Assembly (NCBI RefSeq): GCF_001646785.1 | Contig: NZ_LRRH01000033.1 | Coordinates: 1-47,190, forward strand | Direction: 5' to 3' | DNA length: 47,190 nucleotides | DNA from: Rhodococcus phenolicus | Lineage (GTDB): Bacteria > Actinomycetota > Actinomycetes > Mycobacteriales > Mycobacteriaceae | Part shown: piece by piece, positions 1 through 7,571 of the stretch | How positions within the stretch are numbered: the stretch's first letter is position 1 | Layout of the letters: every line of letters starts with the position of its first letter | Made by a program: the position numbers and the translations under genes | The notes under the pieces: model-generated | What the model saw: only the letters and a program-made list of their open reading frames with translations | The model's database searches: none | Told to the model about the DNA's origin: nothing

Positions 1-227
1 CGGTCGGGGGGTGGGAGGGGGGAGGGGTGATGGCGAGGGGACAGGGGGGGGGTGCATAGCGGGGAGTGGGAGGTGTCGGGTTGTGGGGGGGGGGGGGGGG
101 GGAGGGGGGGCGCGGAGGGGACCGTGGTGAGCTGGGGCGGGAGGGGACGGGGGCGGGGGGAGGAGGGGCGCAGAGGAGGGGTGACGCGGCGGGGGCGGGA
201 GGAGGGGGGGGCGGGGGGGCGCGCGGC
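1..227. other. G-homopolymer-rich, low-complexity contig end
   Basis: This stretch is almost entirely runs of G broken by single A, T or C bases, including one run of about 18 G. It is unlike the balanced high-GC sequence that begins near position 228. Open frames through it translate to glycine/arginine-rich strings with no recognisable domain. It looks like homopolymer or no-signal G calls at the end of an assembly rather than real genomic sequence. I would not annotate any gene in it. Confidence 0.7.
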
Positions 228-287
228 CCGCGGATCCAGATCCAGATCCCGGGCGCACCCCCGGTGGTCATTCCGCTCCCGTTCTGA
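228..287 (+). CDS. Possible C-terminal remnant of an unidentified protein
   Basis: Once the G-rich noise ends, the plus strand reads a short tail rich in Ile and Pro, ending in PPVVIPLPF and a TGA at 285-287. The stop lies 15 bases before the convergent stop of the next gene. Proline/isoleucine-rich tails like this occur at the ends of secreted actinobacterial proteins; the penicillin-binding protein in this window has a similar one. The body of the gene is missing or corrupted, so no function can be given and the call may be wrong. Confidence 0.3.
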   Translation, partial: PRIQIQIPGAPPVVIPLPF

Positions 288-302
288 GTCCGTTGCCGCG
301 GG

Positions 303-974
303 TTATCGGGGGCGCAGCACGATCTCCGTCGGATGGGCATCGGCGGGGGTGCGGATCGCACGGCCTACCGCCTGCGCGACGGACGCCGGGCGCAGAAACC
401 GTTCGGGCCGGTACTCGCCACCCTCCTCGGCGACGATCGCACGCTGCATGTCGGTGTCGATGCGGCCCGGGTGCACCGATGTCACCCGCAATGCCGGTTC
501 CTCCTGGCGCAGTACGTCCCCGAACGCCCGCAACGCGAACTTGCTGGCCGCGTACGCCCCCCACCCGGCCTTCGCGTTCAGCCCTGCTCCCGAATTGATC
601 AGCACCACATGACCGTTCGCGGCGCGCACTGCGGGCAGCAGAAGGCGGGTCAGGTTGACGACAGCAAAGACGTTGGCGTCGAACATCTCCCGCCACCGCG
701 CGATATCACAGTCCGCGACGGTCCCCAGGCTCGCGACCCCCGCGTTGTGCACGAGAACATCGAGCCGGTCGATACCGGAGCACGCCCGAGCGACGGCGTC
801 GTCGTCGAGCAGATCGACCGGCCACGGCGTGGCGCCGGGAAGCTCCGCGACTATCGCGCCGAGGGAGTGCTCGGTGCGACCGCCGAGCAGCAGGTCGTGG
901 TCGGGGGCCAGTTCGCGGGCGATCGCGGCGCCGAGGCCGCGGCCGCCGCCGGTGATCAGAGCTGTGGGACGCAT
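303..974 (-). CDS. SDR family NAD(P)-dependent oxidoreductase
   Basis: A 223-residue classical short-chain dehydrogenase/reductase. It has the glycine-rich dinucleotide motif TGGGRGLG at residues 8-15, the NAG motif at 77-79, a catalytic Ser at 128 and the YxxxK pair Tyr141/Lys145. It is slightly shorter than the usual 250 residues. The C-terminal part carries VHPGRIDTDM, the normal substrate-loop region after the active site. The substrate cannot be told from sequence. It is transcribed away from the PHP-domain gene, and a copy of a dispersed repeat lies between them. Confidence 0.85.
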   Translation of the reverse strand: MRPTALITGGGRGLGAAIARELAPDHDLLLGGRTEHSLGAIVAELPGATPWPVDLLDDDAVARACSGIDRLDVLVHNAGVASLGTVADCDIARWREMFDANVFAVVNLTRLLLPAVRAANGHVVLINSGAGLNAKAGWGAYAASKFALRAFGDVLRQEEPALRVTSVHPGRIDTDMQRAIVAEEGGEYRPERFLRPASVAQAVGRAIRTPADAHPTEIVLRPR

Positions 975-1023
975 AGGATCGAGCGTAGGTCAGCGCGGGG
1001 ACGGTTCACGTCACCCGGCTGGG

Positions 1024-1047
1024 CCGAATATCGGTTCCCATCACCCG
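1024..1047 (-). repeat. Dispersed intergenic repeat, copy 1
   Basis: This 24-base core, read on the minus strand, starts CGGGTGATGGGAACC and ends ATATTCGG. It matches the sequence at 43275-43298 at 23 of 24 positions. A further GGGTGA follows at nearly the same spacing in both copies (here 1011-1016 as its complement). It sits in the divergent promoter region between the SDR and PHP genes. It could be a regulator-binding site or a small repeat family. Confidence 0.6.
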
Positions 1048-1076
1048 GGTAGCGCCTCTGCGGCCACAATGGAGGG

Positions 1077-2087
1077 ATGGACCCGGTGAGCGCCCTGCGT
1101 GAGGTCGCGTTCTGGCTCGAACGCGAGCACGCGAAGACCTACCGCGTGCAGGCCTACCGGCATGCGGCGGACGTGGTCGCGGCACTGACCGAGTCCCAAC
1201 GACAGGAACGTCACCGCACCGACTCGTGGTCGGACCTGCCCGGCATCGGCCCGAAGACCGCCGCCGTGATCCGGGAATCCGTCGACGGAACCCCCGACTA
1301 TCTGGAGAAACTGCGCGAGGGGGCCGAGCCGATCGGGCGCGGCGCCGAGGATCTGCGCACCGCCCTGCGCGGGGACCTGCACACCCATTCGGACTGGTCC
1401 GACGGCGGGAGTCCCGTCGACGAGATGATGCGGACCGCGCACGCGATGATCGGGCACGAGTACTGCGCGGTCACCGACCATTCGCCGCGGCTCACGGTCG
1501 CGAACGGGCTGAGCGCGGAACGGTTGCGGACCCAGCTCGGAATGATCGCCGAGCTCAACGCCGCCGGCGCCGGACCGCGGATCCTGACCGGCATCGAGGT
1601 CGACATCCTCGACGACGGCTCGCTCGACCAGGACGAGGATCTGCTCGCCGAACTCGACATCGTCGTGGCGAGCGTGCATTCGAAACTGCGCGCCGAGCGG
1701 TCGGCGATGACGCGGCGGATGGTTCGGGCGGTGACCAATCCGCACGTCGACGTGCTCGGGCACTGCACCGGCCGGCTCGTCACCGGTGGGCGCGGGAACC
1801 GGCCCGAATCGGCCTTCGACGCGGAGAAGGTGTTCTCCGCGTGCCGTGACCACGGCACGGCGATCGAGATCAATTGCCGCCCCGAGCGACGCGACCCGCC
1901 GGCACGCCTGATCGACCTGGGGTTGCACCTCGGCTGCCTCTTCGCGATCGACACCGATGCGCACGCCCCCGGTCAGCTGGACTGGCTCGGATTCGGGTGC
2001 GAACGTGCCGCGGAACGGGGCGTCGAGCCGGAAGACGTCGTCAATACGTGGCCCGTCGAGCAACTGCTGCAGTGGACCGCCGGATAG
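1077..2087 (+). CDS. PHP-domain metal-dependent phosphoesterase with N-terminal helix-hairpin-helix
   Basis: A 336-residue protein. The N-terminal ~90 residues resemble the helical, DNA-binding part of family X DNA polymerases, with a helix-hairpin-helix motif DLPGIGPKTAAV at 53-64. A PHP phosphoesterase domain follows, with metal ligands visible as GDLHTHSDWSDG at 99-110, a TDHS motif, an EIN motif near 263 and DTDAHA near 292. The polymerase palm is absent, so it is a free-standing PolX-type HhH-PHP protein. A nuclease or phosphatase role in DNA repair is plausible but unproven. ATG 1077 is chosen because MDPV looks like the conserved start; a GGAGGG directly before it would also fit GTG 1086. 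Confidence 0.8.
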   Translation: MDPVSALREVAFWLEREHAKTYRVQAYRHAADVVAALTESQRQERHRTDSWSDLPGIGPKTAAVIRESVDGTPDYLEKLREGAEPIGRGAEDLRTALRGDLHTHSDWSDGGSPVDEMMRTAHAMIGHEYCAVTDHSPRLTVANGLSAERLRTQLGMIAELNAAGAGPRILTGIEVDILDDGSLDQDEDLLAELDIVVASVHSKLRAERSAMTRRMVRAVTNPHVDVLGHCTGRLVTGGRGNRPESAFDAEKVFSACRDHGTAIEINCRPERRDPPARLIDLGLHLGCLFAIDTDAHAPGQLDWLGFGCERAAERGVEPEDVVNTWPVEQLLQWTAG

Positions 2088-2095
2088 GAGCGGAT

Positions 2096-3532
2096 GTGGA
2101 ACACGTCGATGTGCTGATCGTCGGGGCCGGCCTGTCCGGCATCGGGGCCGGGTACCGCCTGCAGACGCAGTGCCCGGACCTGACCTACACGATCCTCGAA
2201 GGCCGTGACGCGATCGGTGGAACGTGGGACCTGTTCCGGTATCCGGGAATCCGGTCCGACAGCGACATGTACACCTTCGGATACCCGTTCCGCCCGTGGC
2301 TCGGCGACCGGTCCTTCGCCGACGGCTCGTCGATCCTCGAATACGTGCGCGCCACCGCTTCCGAGTCCGGGGTGGATCGGCGCATCAGGTTCGGGCACAG
2401 GGTGACGAGCGCGACGTGGTCGTCGGACACCGCGACCTGGACGGTGCGGGCGATCACCGGTGGCCTCCCCGTCGAACTGACGTGTTCGTTCCTCTACATG
2501 TGCAGTGGGTACTACAGCTACGAATCCGGTTACCTCCCGGACATTCCGGGTCTGAACACCTTCGACGGTCCCGTCGTGCACCCGCAGTTCTGGCCGGAGG
2601 ACCTCGACTGGTCCGGCAGACGCGTGGTGGTGATCGGCAGCGGCGCGACCGCGGTCACCCTGGTTCCCGCGATGGTCGACGACGTCGAGCACATCACGAT
2701 GCTGCAACGGTCTCCCTCGTACGTGGTGTCGCTGCCCGCCCGCGACAGGATCGCGGACCGGCTGCGGAAATGGCTGCCCGACAAGATCGCCCACCGGCTG
2801 GTGCGGACGAAGAACGTGACGGCCTCGCTGGCGTTCTATCAGTTCTGCCAGCGGATGCCGCACCTCGCCCGCAAGGTGATCCGCACCGGCGCCACCCGTC
2901 GGCTGCGCGGAAGCACTTCCGTCGACCCGCATTTTGCGCCCGCCTACGATCCGTGGGATCAGCGCATGTGCCTGGTCCCGGACGCGGACCTGTTCCGTGC
3001 CCTCCGATCCGGTCGCGCGGACGTCGTCACGGGCCGGATCGACACGGTCACCGACCGCGGCGTCAGGCTCGAATCCGGTGAGGAACTCGAGGCCGACGTG
3101 CTGATCACCGCGACCGGCCTGCGGATCGTCCCGGCCGGGGGAATCACGCTCGTCGTCGACGGGGTGCGGATCGATCCGAGCGAGACGTACGTGTACCGCG
3201 GGACGATGCTCAGCGGTGTGCCGAACTTCGCGCTGTGCCTCGGCTACACGAACGCGTCGTGGACCCTGCGTGCCGATCTCGCCTCGATGTACGTGTGCAG
3301 GTTGCTGAACCACATGCGCCGCAAGGGATATCGGATCGCGATGCCGGACTATCACGGTGACGGCCGGACCCGTCCCCTGCTCGGGCTCACCTCCGGATAC
3401 GTGCAGCGCGCCGCCGGGGTACTGCCGCGGCAGGGCACCCGCAACCCGTGGCGGATGCACCAGAACTATCTGCTGGACCTGCCGACGATGCGACTCGGGC
3501 GGATCGACGAGTCGATGGCCTTCAGCCGCTGA
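2096..3532 (+). CDS. EthA-like flavin-containing Baeyer-Villiger monooxygenase
   Basis: A 478-residue class B flavoprotein monooxygenase. It has an FAD-binding GAGLSG at residues 10-15, a GGTWDLFRYPGIRSDSD stretch, the Baeyer-Villiger fingerprint FxGxxxHxxxW as FDGPVVHPQFW near 157-167, and the NADPH-binding GSGATAV near 181-187. Its resemblance to mycobacterial EthA is close throughout, including the late NASWTLRADL region. Such enzymes insert oxygen next to ketones and oxidise sulfur in thioamides. The GTG at 2096 is chosen because GGAG lies five bases upstream. The gene starts 8 bases after the PHP gene, so the two are probably co-transcribed. The natural substrate is unknown. Confidence 0.88.
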   Translation: MEHVDVLIVGAGLSGIGAGYRLQTQCPDLTYTILEGRDAIGGTWDLFRYPGIRSDSDMYTFGYPFRPWLGDRSFADGSSILEYVRATASESGVDRRIRFGHRVTSATWSSDTATWTVRAITGGLPVELTCSFLYMCSGYYSYESGYLPDIPGLNTFDGPVVHPQFWPEDLDWSGRRVVVIGSGATAVTLVPAMVDDVEHITMLQRSPSYVVSLPARDRIADRLRKWLPDKIAHRLVRTKNVTASLAFYQFCQRMPHLARKVIRTGATRRLRGSTSVDPHFAPAYDPWDQRMCLVPDADLFRALRSGRADVVTGRIDTVTDRGVRLESGEELEADVLITATGLRIVPAGGITLVVDGVRIDPSETYVYRGTMLSGVPNFALCLGYTNASWTLRADLASMYVCRLLNHMRRKGYRIAMPDYHGDGRTRPLLGLTSGYVQRAAGVLPRQGTRNPWRMHQNYLLDLPTMRLGRIDESMAFSR

Positions 3533-4403
3533 GCGATCGCACCGGGACCGCTGCCGATCCGACCGGAACGGGAATTTCGTCGTCGCGCAGGATTTTCGCT
3601 CCGGCGGCGAACCGGCGTACCTCGTCGTCGCGGCGGATCTGCGCCGGCACCGCACCGCCGAGCAGGTCGCGTGCGAGACTCGCGGAATCGCCGAGCGGCA
3701 CATCGCTGCCCGCGATGACGACGTTGCCGTAGCGGCGGCCCTTCAGCATGGCCGGGTCGGCGATGATCGCGGTGTGCGCGAAGACGCCGCCGATCGTCGC
3801 GGCCTCCCGCATGGCCGTCGCGAGGTCGCGGGTGTCGCCGCAGTTCACGACGTAGACACCGCCGGGCGCGAGCACACGGCGGGCGTGCCGGGTGAATTCG
3901 ACGGTCGTCAGTGCCGCGGGGGTGCGGTTGATCGCGAACACGTCCCGAACGATCAGGTCGCGGGTGGCGTCGGTGAGCGAACCGAGTACCGCCCGCGCCT
4001 CCCCGACCCGGATGCGCAGCAACGGTGCCCGCGGAAGGTCGAACCATTCGCGCACGAGCTCGGCGAGCCGACCGTCGATCTCGACGACCACCTGGCGGGA
4101 GTTCGGGAAGGACGCGTGGACGTACCGCGCCATCGTGCACGCCCCGCCGCCCAGGTGCAGCACCCGCAGCCGCTCCGCCCGGGTCCAGTGCGCATCCATC
4201 AGGTACGCGATCCACCGCATGTACTCGAACTCGAGCAGCGTCGGATCGGACACGTCGATGTGCGAGCTGGGCACCCCGTTGATCTCGAGAACCCATCCGT
4301 CCGGGCGATAGCGGTCCCTGACGAGCTCGCACGTGCCGGTGTCGATGTCGTGGATTCCGGGCACCAGAACGGCATCGGCGGCGGGACGGGGACGGGAGCT
4401 CAC
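3522..4403 (-). CDS. Spermidine-synthase-like SAM-binding protein
   Basis: A 293-residue protein of the polyamine aminopropyltransferase/methyltransferase fold. The nucleotide-binding motif I is HLGGGACTMARY at 83-94, followed by the acidic strand end VEID at 107-110. The early region with LEFEYMRWI matches the spermine/spermidine synthase superfamily. These actinobacterial homologues often lack the full polyamine-binding site, so a true aminopropyltransferase activity is not assured. The gene starts with GTG. Its 3' end overlaps the convergent monooxygenase gene by 11 bases. Confidence 0.75.
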   Translation of the reverse strand: MSSRPRPAADAVLVPGIHDIDTGTCELVRDRYRPDGWVLEINGVPSSHIDVSDPTLLEFEYMRWIAYLMDAHWTRAERLRVLHLGGGACTMARYVHASFPNSRQVVVEIDGRLAELVREWFDLPRAPLLRIRVGEARAVLGSLTDATRDLIVRDVFAINRTPAALTTVEFTRHARRVLAPGGVYVVNCGDTRDLATAMREAATIGGVFAHTAIIADPAMLKGRRYGNVVIAGSDVPLGDSASLARDLLGGAVPAQIRRDDEVRRFAAGAKILRDDEIPVPVGSAAVPVRSLSG

Positions 4404-4501
4404 TGTTCCATTGTCCCCGGCGGTGCCGTCGGCCCGCCACGAGGGTCGAGTGTCCCGGCACTTCGACGTGCGCTTTTGCGCGGAAGCCGCACAATGAAAC
4501 G

Positions 4502-5839
4502 ATGCCGGATCGCGGATTCACCCCCACCCAGCTCGCCGCGCGGGCCGCCTACCTGTTGCGCGGCAACGATCTGGGCACGATGACCAGTGCGGCGCCGAAG
4601 CTCTATCCGCACATGTGGAGCTGGGATGCGGCGTTCGTCGCCGTCGGCCTGGCACCGCTCAGCGTGGAACGCGCCGTCGTCGAGCTCGACACCCTGCTGT
4701 CGGCGCAGTGGAGCAACGGCATGATCCCGCACATCGTCTTCGCCAACGGCGTCGACGGGTATTTTCCGGGTCCGTCCCGGTGGGCGGCCGGAGAGCTCGC
4801 GGCACACGCCCCGGCGGGCGTGCAGACCTCGGGGATCACGCAGCCGCCCGTGCACGCGATCGCGGTCCAGCGGATCCTCGACCACGGTCGCCGGCACGGC
4901 CGCAGCACACGCGCGGTCGCGGAGGAGTTCCTCGACCGCCGGTGGGCGGATCTGGTGCGCTGGCACCGCTGGCTCGCGCACGCCCGTGACCTCGACGGCA
5001 ACGGGCGCATCGCGCTGTACCACGGGTGGGAGTCCGGCATGGACAACTCGCCCCGCTGGGACGCCGCCTACGCGAATGTCGTGCCCGGTCCGGTTCCGGC
5101 CTATCTGCGCGAGGACCTCGTCCACGTCGGCGACGCCGGGCAGCGCCCCACCGACGCCGAGTACAGCCGCTACCTGTGGTTGCTCGAGGAGATGAAGGGC
5201 GTCCGCTACGACGACGCCGAGCTCACCACCGCCATGAGCTTCGCGGTCGAGGACGTGTTCGTCAGTGCGGTGTTCTCGCTGTCGTGTGAGGTGCTGGCCG
5301 TCATCGGAGAGGAACACTCGCGCCCGCACGCCGATGTACGCGATCTCTACGGCTGGGCCGAACGCTTCCGTCGCGGCGTCATCGGAACCACCGACGAACG
5401 CACCGGCACCGCACGGGATTTCGACCTGCGGTCCGGGAAATGGATCGCCACCGACACCCTCGCGATGTTCGCGCCGCTGTTGTGCGGCGGACTGCCCAGG
5501 GCGACCGAGCACGCACTGCTGCGGACGTTCGAGGGCCCGAAGTTCTGCGGGCATCCGGACCTGCGCTACGCGGTGCCGCCGTCGACGTCACCGGTGTCCA
5601 GGGATTTCCGGTCCCGCGAATACTGGCGCGGGCCGGTGTGGCCGGTGATGACATGGCTGTATTCGTGGGCATTCGCGCGGCGCGGCTGGGCCGAACGCTC
5701 GAACGTGCTTCGCGCCGAGGGGCTTCGGCAGGCCGCCGACGGATCGTTCGCCGAATACTACGAGCCGTTCACCGGCGAGCCGCTGGGGAGTATGCAGCAG
5801 TCGTGGACGGCGGCGGCCGTGCTCGACTGGCTCGGCTAG
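4502..5839 (+). CDS. ggh: GH63-family glycoside hydrolase, likely glucosylglycerate hydrolase
   Basis: A 445-residue (alpha/alpha)6-barrel enzyme. The conserved features are WSWDAAF at the start of the barrel, GWESGMDNSPRWD with Asp181, and GSFAEYYEP with Glu418 near the C-terminus. From memory, the Mycobacterium hassiacum glucosylglycerate hydrolase has about 446 residues with catalytic Asp182 and Glu419; the matching spacing here strongly supports that assignment. The enzyme would release glucose from glucosylglycerate, a compatible solute made during nitrogen limitation. Mannosylglycerate is an alternative substrate. The protein has no signal peptide, so it is cytosolic. It is transcribed divergently from the spermidine-synthase-like gene. 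Confidence 0.8.
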   Translation: MPDRGFTPTQLAARAAYLLRGNDLGTMTSAAPKLYPHMWSWDAAFVAVGLAPLSVERAVVELDTLLSAQWSNGMIPHIVFANGVDGYFPGPSRWAAGELAAHAPAGVQTSGITQPPVHAIAVQRILDHGRRHGRSTRAVAEEFLDRRWADLVRWHRWLAHARDLDGNGRIALYHGWESGMDNSPRWDAAYANVVPGPVPAYLREDLVHVGDAGQRPTDAEYSRYLWLLEEMKGVRYDDAELTTAMSFAVEDVFVSAVFSLSCEVLAVIGEEHSRPHADVRDLYGWAERFRRGVIGTTDERTGTARDFDLRSGKWIATDTLAMFAPLLCGGLPRATEHALLRTFEGPKFCGHPDLRYAVPPSTSPVSRDFRSREYWRGPVWPVMTWLYSWAFARRGWAERSNVLRAEGLRQAADGSFAEYYEPFTGEPLGSMQQSWTAAAVLDWLG

Positions 5840-5924
5840 CCCGGTCACCCCTGCTTCACCTGGTGTTTTGTGCTCCGGGGACAAGGCGTCACCGGAACTC
5901 GAGCCTGCGGGACCCTAGTTGCAA

Positions 5925-5940
5925 CGTGACGTGCATCACT
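5925..5940. promoter_or_regulatory. CRP/GlxR-like binding site
   Basis: CGTGACGTGCATCACT contains GTGA-N6-TCAC with both half-sites intact, the core of the CRP/GlxR consensus TGTGA-N6-TCACA. It lies about 40 bases before the start of the acyl-CoA ligase gene, where it could act on the operon promoter. The assignment rests on motif match only. Confidence 0.45.
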
Positions 5941-5977
5941 AGCGTGGCGGTCGATGCGAGAGGAAGGAACGACCGCC

Positions 5978-7481
5978 GTGACCGACGACAAGACACTCGA
6001 ACCCGTGACGATCGAGCCGGTGACCATCGAATACCTGGTGTGGAACAGAAAGTCCGACCGGCCGTGCGTACGGGACGACGACGCGGCGCTCACCTACTCC
6101 GAATTCGCCTGCCGTGTAGACGGTTTCGCATATCAGCTACAGCAGTGCGGGATCGGTGCCGGCGACGTCGTCGCGGTGATGCTGCCCAATCGGATCGAAC
6201 TGCTCGTCGCGCTCGTGGCCGCGTGGCGGCTGCGCGCGACGGCAACTCCGATCAATCCGGCCTTCACCGGGGCCGAGGCCGACTATCAGATCGAGGATGC
6301 CGGAGCCGCACTCGTTCTCGGCACGGACCGCGAGACGCCGTCGGCCGGCCGGCCGCTGATCGGTGTCGACGACATGGTCGCGGCACCACCGCCCGGATGG
6401 ACCGCCGGTGACGACCCCGCGGTAGAGGACACCGCCCTGCTGATCTACACCTCCGGGTCGACGGGACGCCCCAAGGGCGTGCAGCTCACGCACGCGAATC
6501 TGCAGTTCATGGCAGCGTCGTTCCGCGAGCACCTGCGCCTGACCGAGGCCGACCACTGCCTGCTGATCCTGCCGTTGTTCCACGTCAACGCGATCGCCGT
6601 GAGCTTCCTCGCGCCGATCCTGGCCGGGGCGCAGCTCAGCATCACCGGCAGGTTCTCACCGGCCCGGTTCTTCGACGATGTCGCCACCCTACGGCCCACC
6701 TACTTCTCGGCCGTCCCCACCATCTACGCGCTGCTCGTCTCTCTTCCCGTACACGCCGATCCGGACACCTCGTCACTGCGGTTCGGAATCTGCGGGGCGG
6801 CACCGATTTCGAAGGAACTGCTGGACCGGGTCGAGCAGCGTTTCGGGTTGGTCGTGGTCGAGGGGTACGGGCTCACCGAGGGCACCTGCGCCTCCGCGTG
6901 CAACCCGATCGACGGTCCCCGGAAGCTCGGTACCGTGGGTCCGGCCCTGCCGGGCCAGCGGATCAGCATCGTCGACGAGAACGGAAACGCGGTGCCCGCC
7001 GGGCGGATCGGCGAAGTCGTCGTCGAAGGCCCGAACGTGATGGCCGGTTATCTCGGCCGTCCCGGAGGAGACGGCCCGCACCGTCGTCGCCGGGCGGCTG
7101 CACACCGGCGACGTCGGACGGCTCGACGACGACGGCTACCTCACCCTGGTCGACCGCATCAAGGACATGATCATCAGGGGCGGAGAAAACCTGTATCCCA
7201 AGGAGATCGAGAACGCCCTCGCCGCCCACCCGGCGGTCCTCGAATGCGCCGTGATCGGCGCACCCCACGACGTGTACGGCGAGGTGCCGGTCGCGTACGT
7301 GGTGACCTGTCCCGATCGGAACGCGACCGAGGAGGAACTGCTCGCCCACCTGTCCCACCGTCTGACCCGGGTCAAGGTGCCCGCCGGCATCCACGTCGTC
7401 GACGCCCTGCCGCGCAATCCCGTCGGCAAGATCGACAAGCCCCGCCTGAGGCTCCGCCACCGCGCGCCCGCCGGCACCTGA
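5978..7481 (+). pseudogene. Acyl-CoA ligase (AMP-binding), frameshifted
   Basis: An ANL-superfamily ligase that would have about 500 residues. The first part holds the P-loop YTSGSTGRPKG at about 157-167 and GYGLTEG; it reads cleanly to GYLGRP near 7060. The second part, with the hinge and A10 lysine region (GGENLYPKEIENAL, NPVGKIDKPRL), is in another frame. One extra C in the CCC at 7061-7063 explains the break: removing it restores the run GRPEETARTVVAGRLHTGD. This is either a sequencing error or a recent inactivation. GTG 5978 is chosen because AGGAAGGA precedes it; an in-frame ATG at 5954 also exists. The enzyme would activate a carboxylic or fatty acid to its CoA thioester. Confidence 0.85.
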
Positions 7482-7519
7482 CCTGCTTCCACCCCACGCG
7501 ACACCACACCCCATCTGCT

Positions 7520-7538
7520 CACCGGCCGCGCGCCGGTG
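7520..7538 (+). other. Short hairpin in the leader of the DUF3556 gene
   Basis: CACCGGC and GCCGGTG pair over a 5-base loop, between the ligase stop and the DUF3556 ribosome binding site. There is no T-run after it. It could be an mRNA processing or attenuating structure, or have no function. Confidence 0.35.
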
Positions 7539-7571
7539 TGTCGACACCCACTATCCAGGAGGCGAATTCCC

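Noticed and set aside
52..612. Plus-strand frames running out of the G-rich end
   Set aside because: They translate to Gly/Arg strings and then run antisense to the clear SDR gene.
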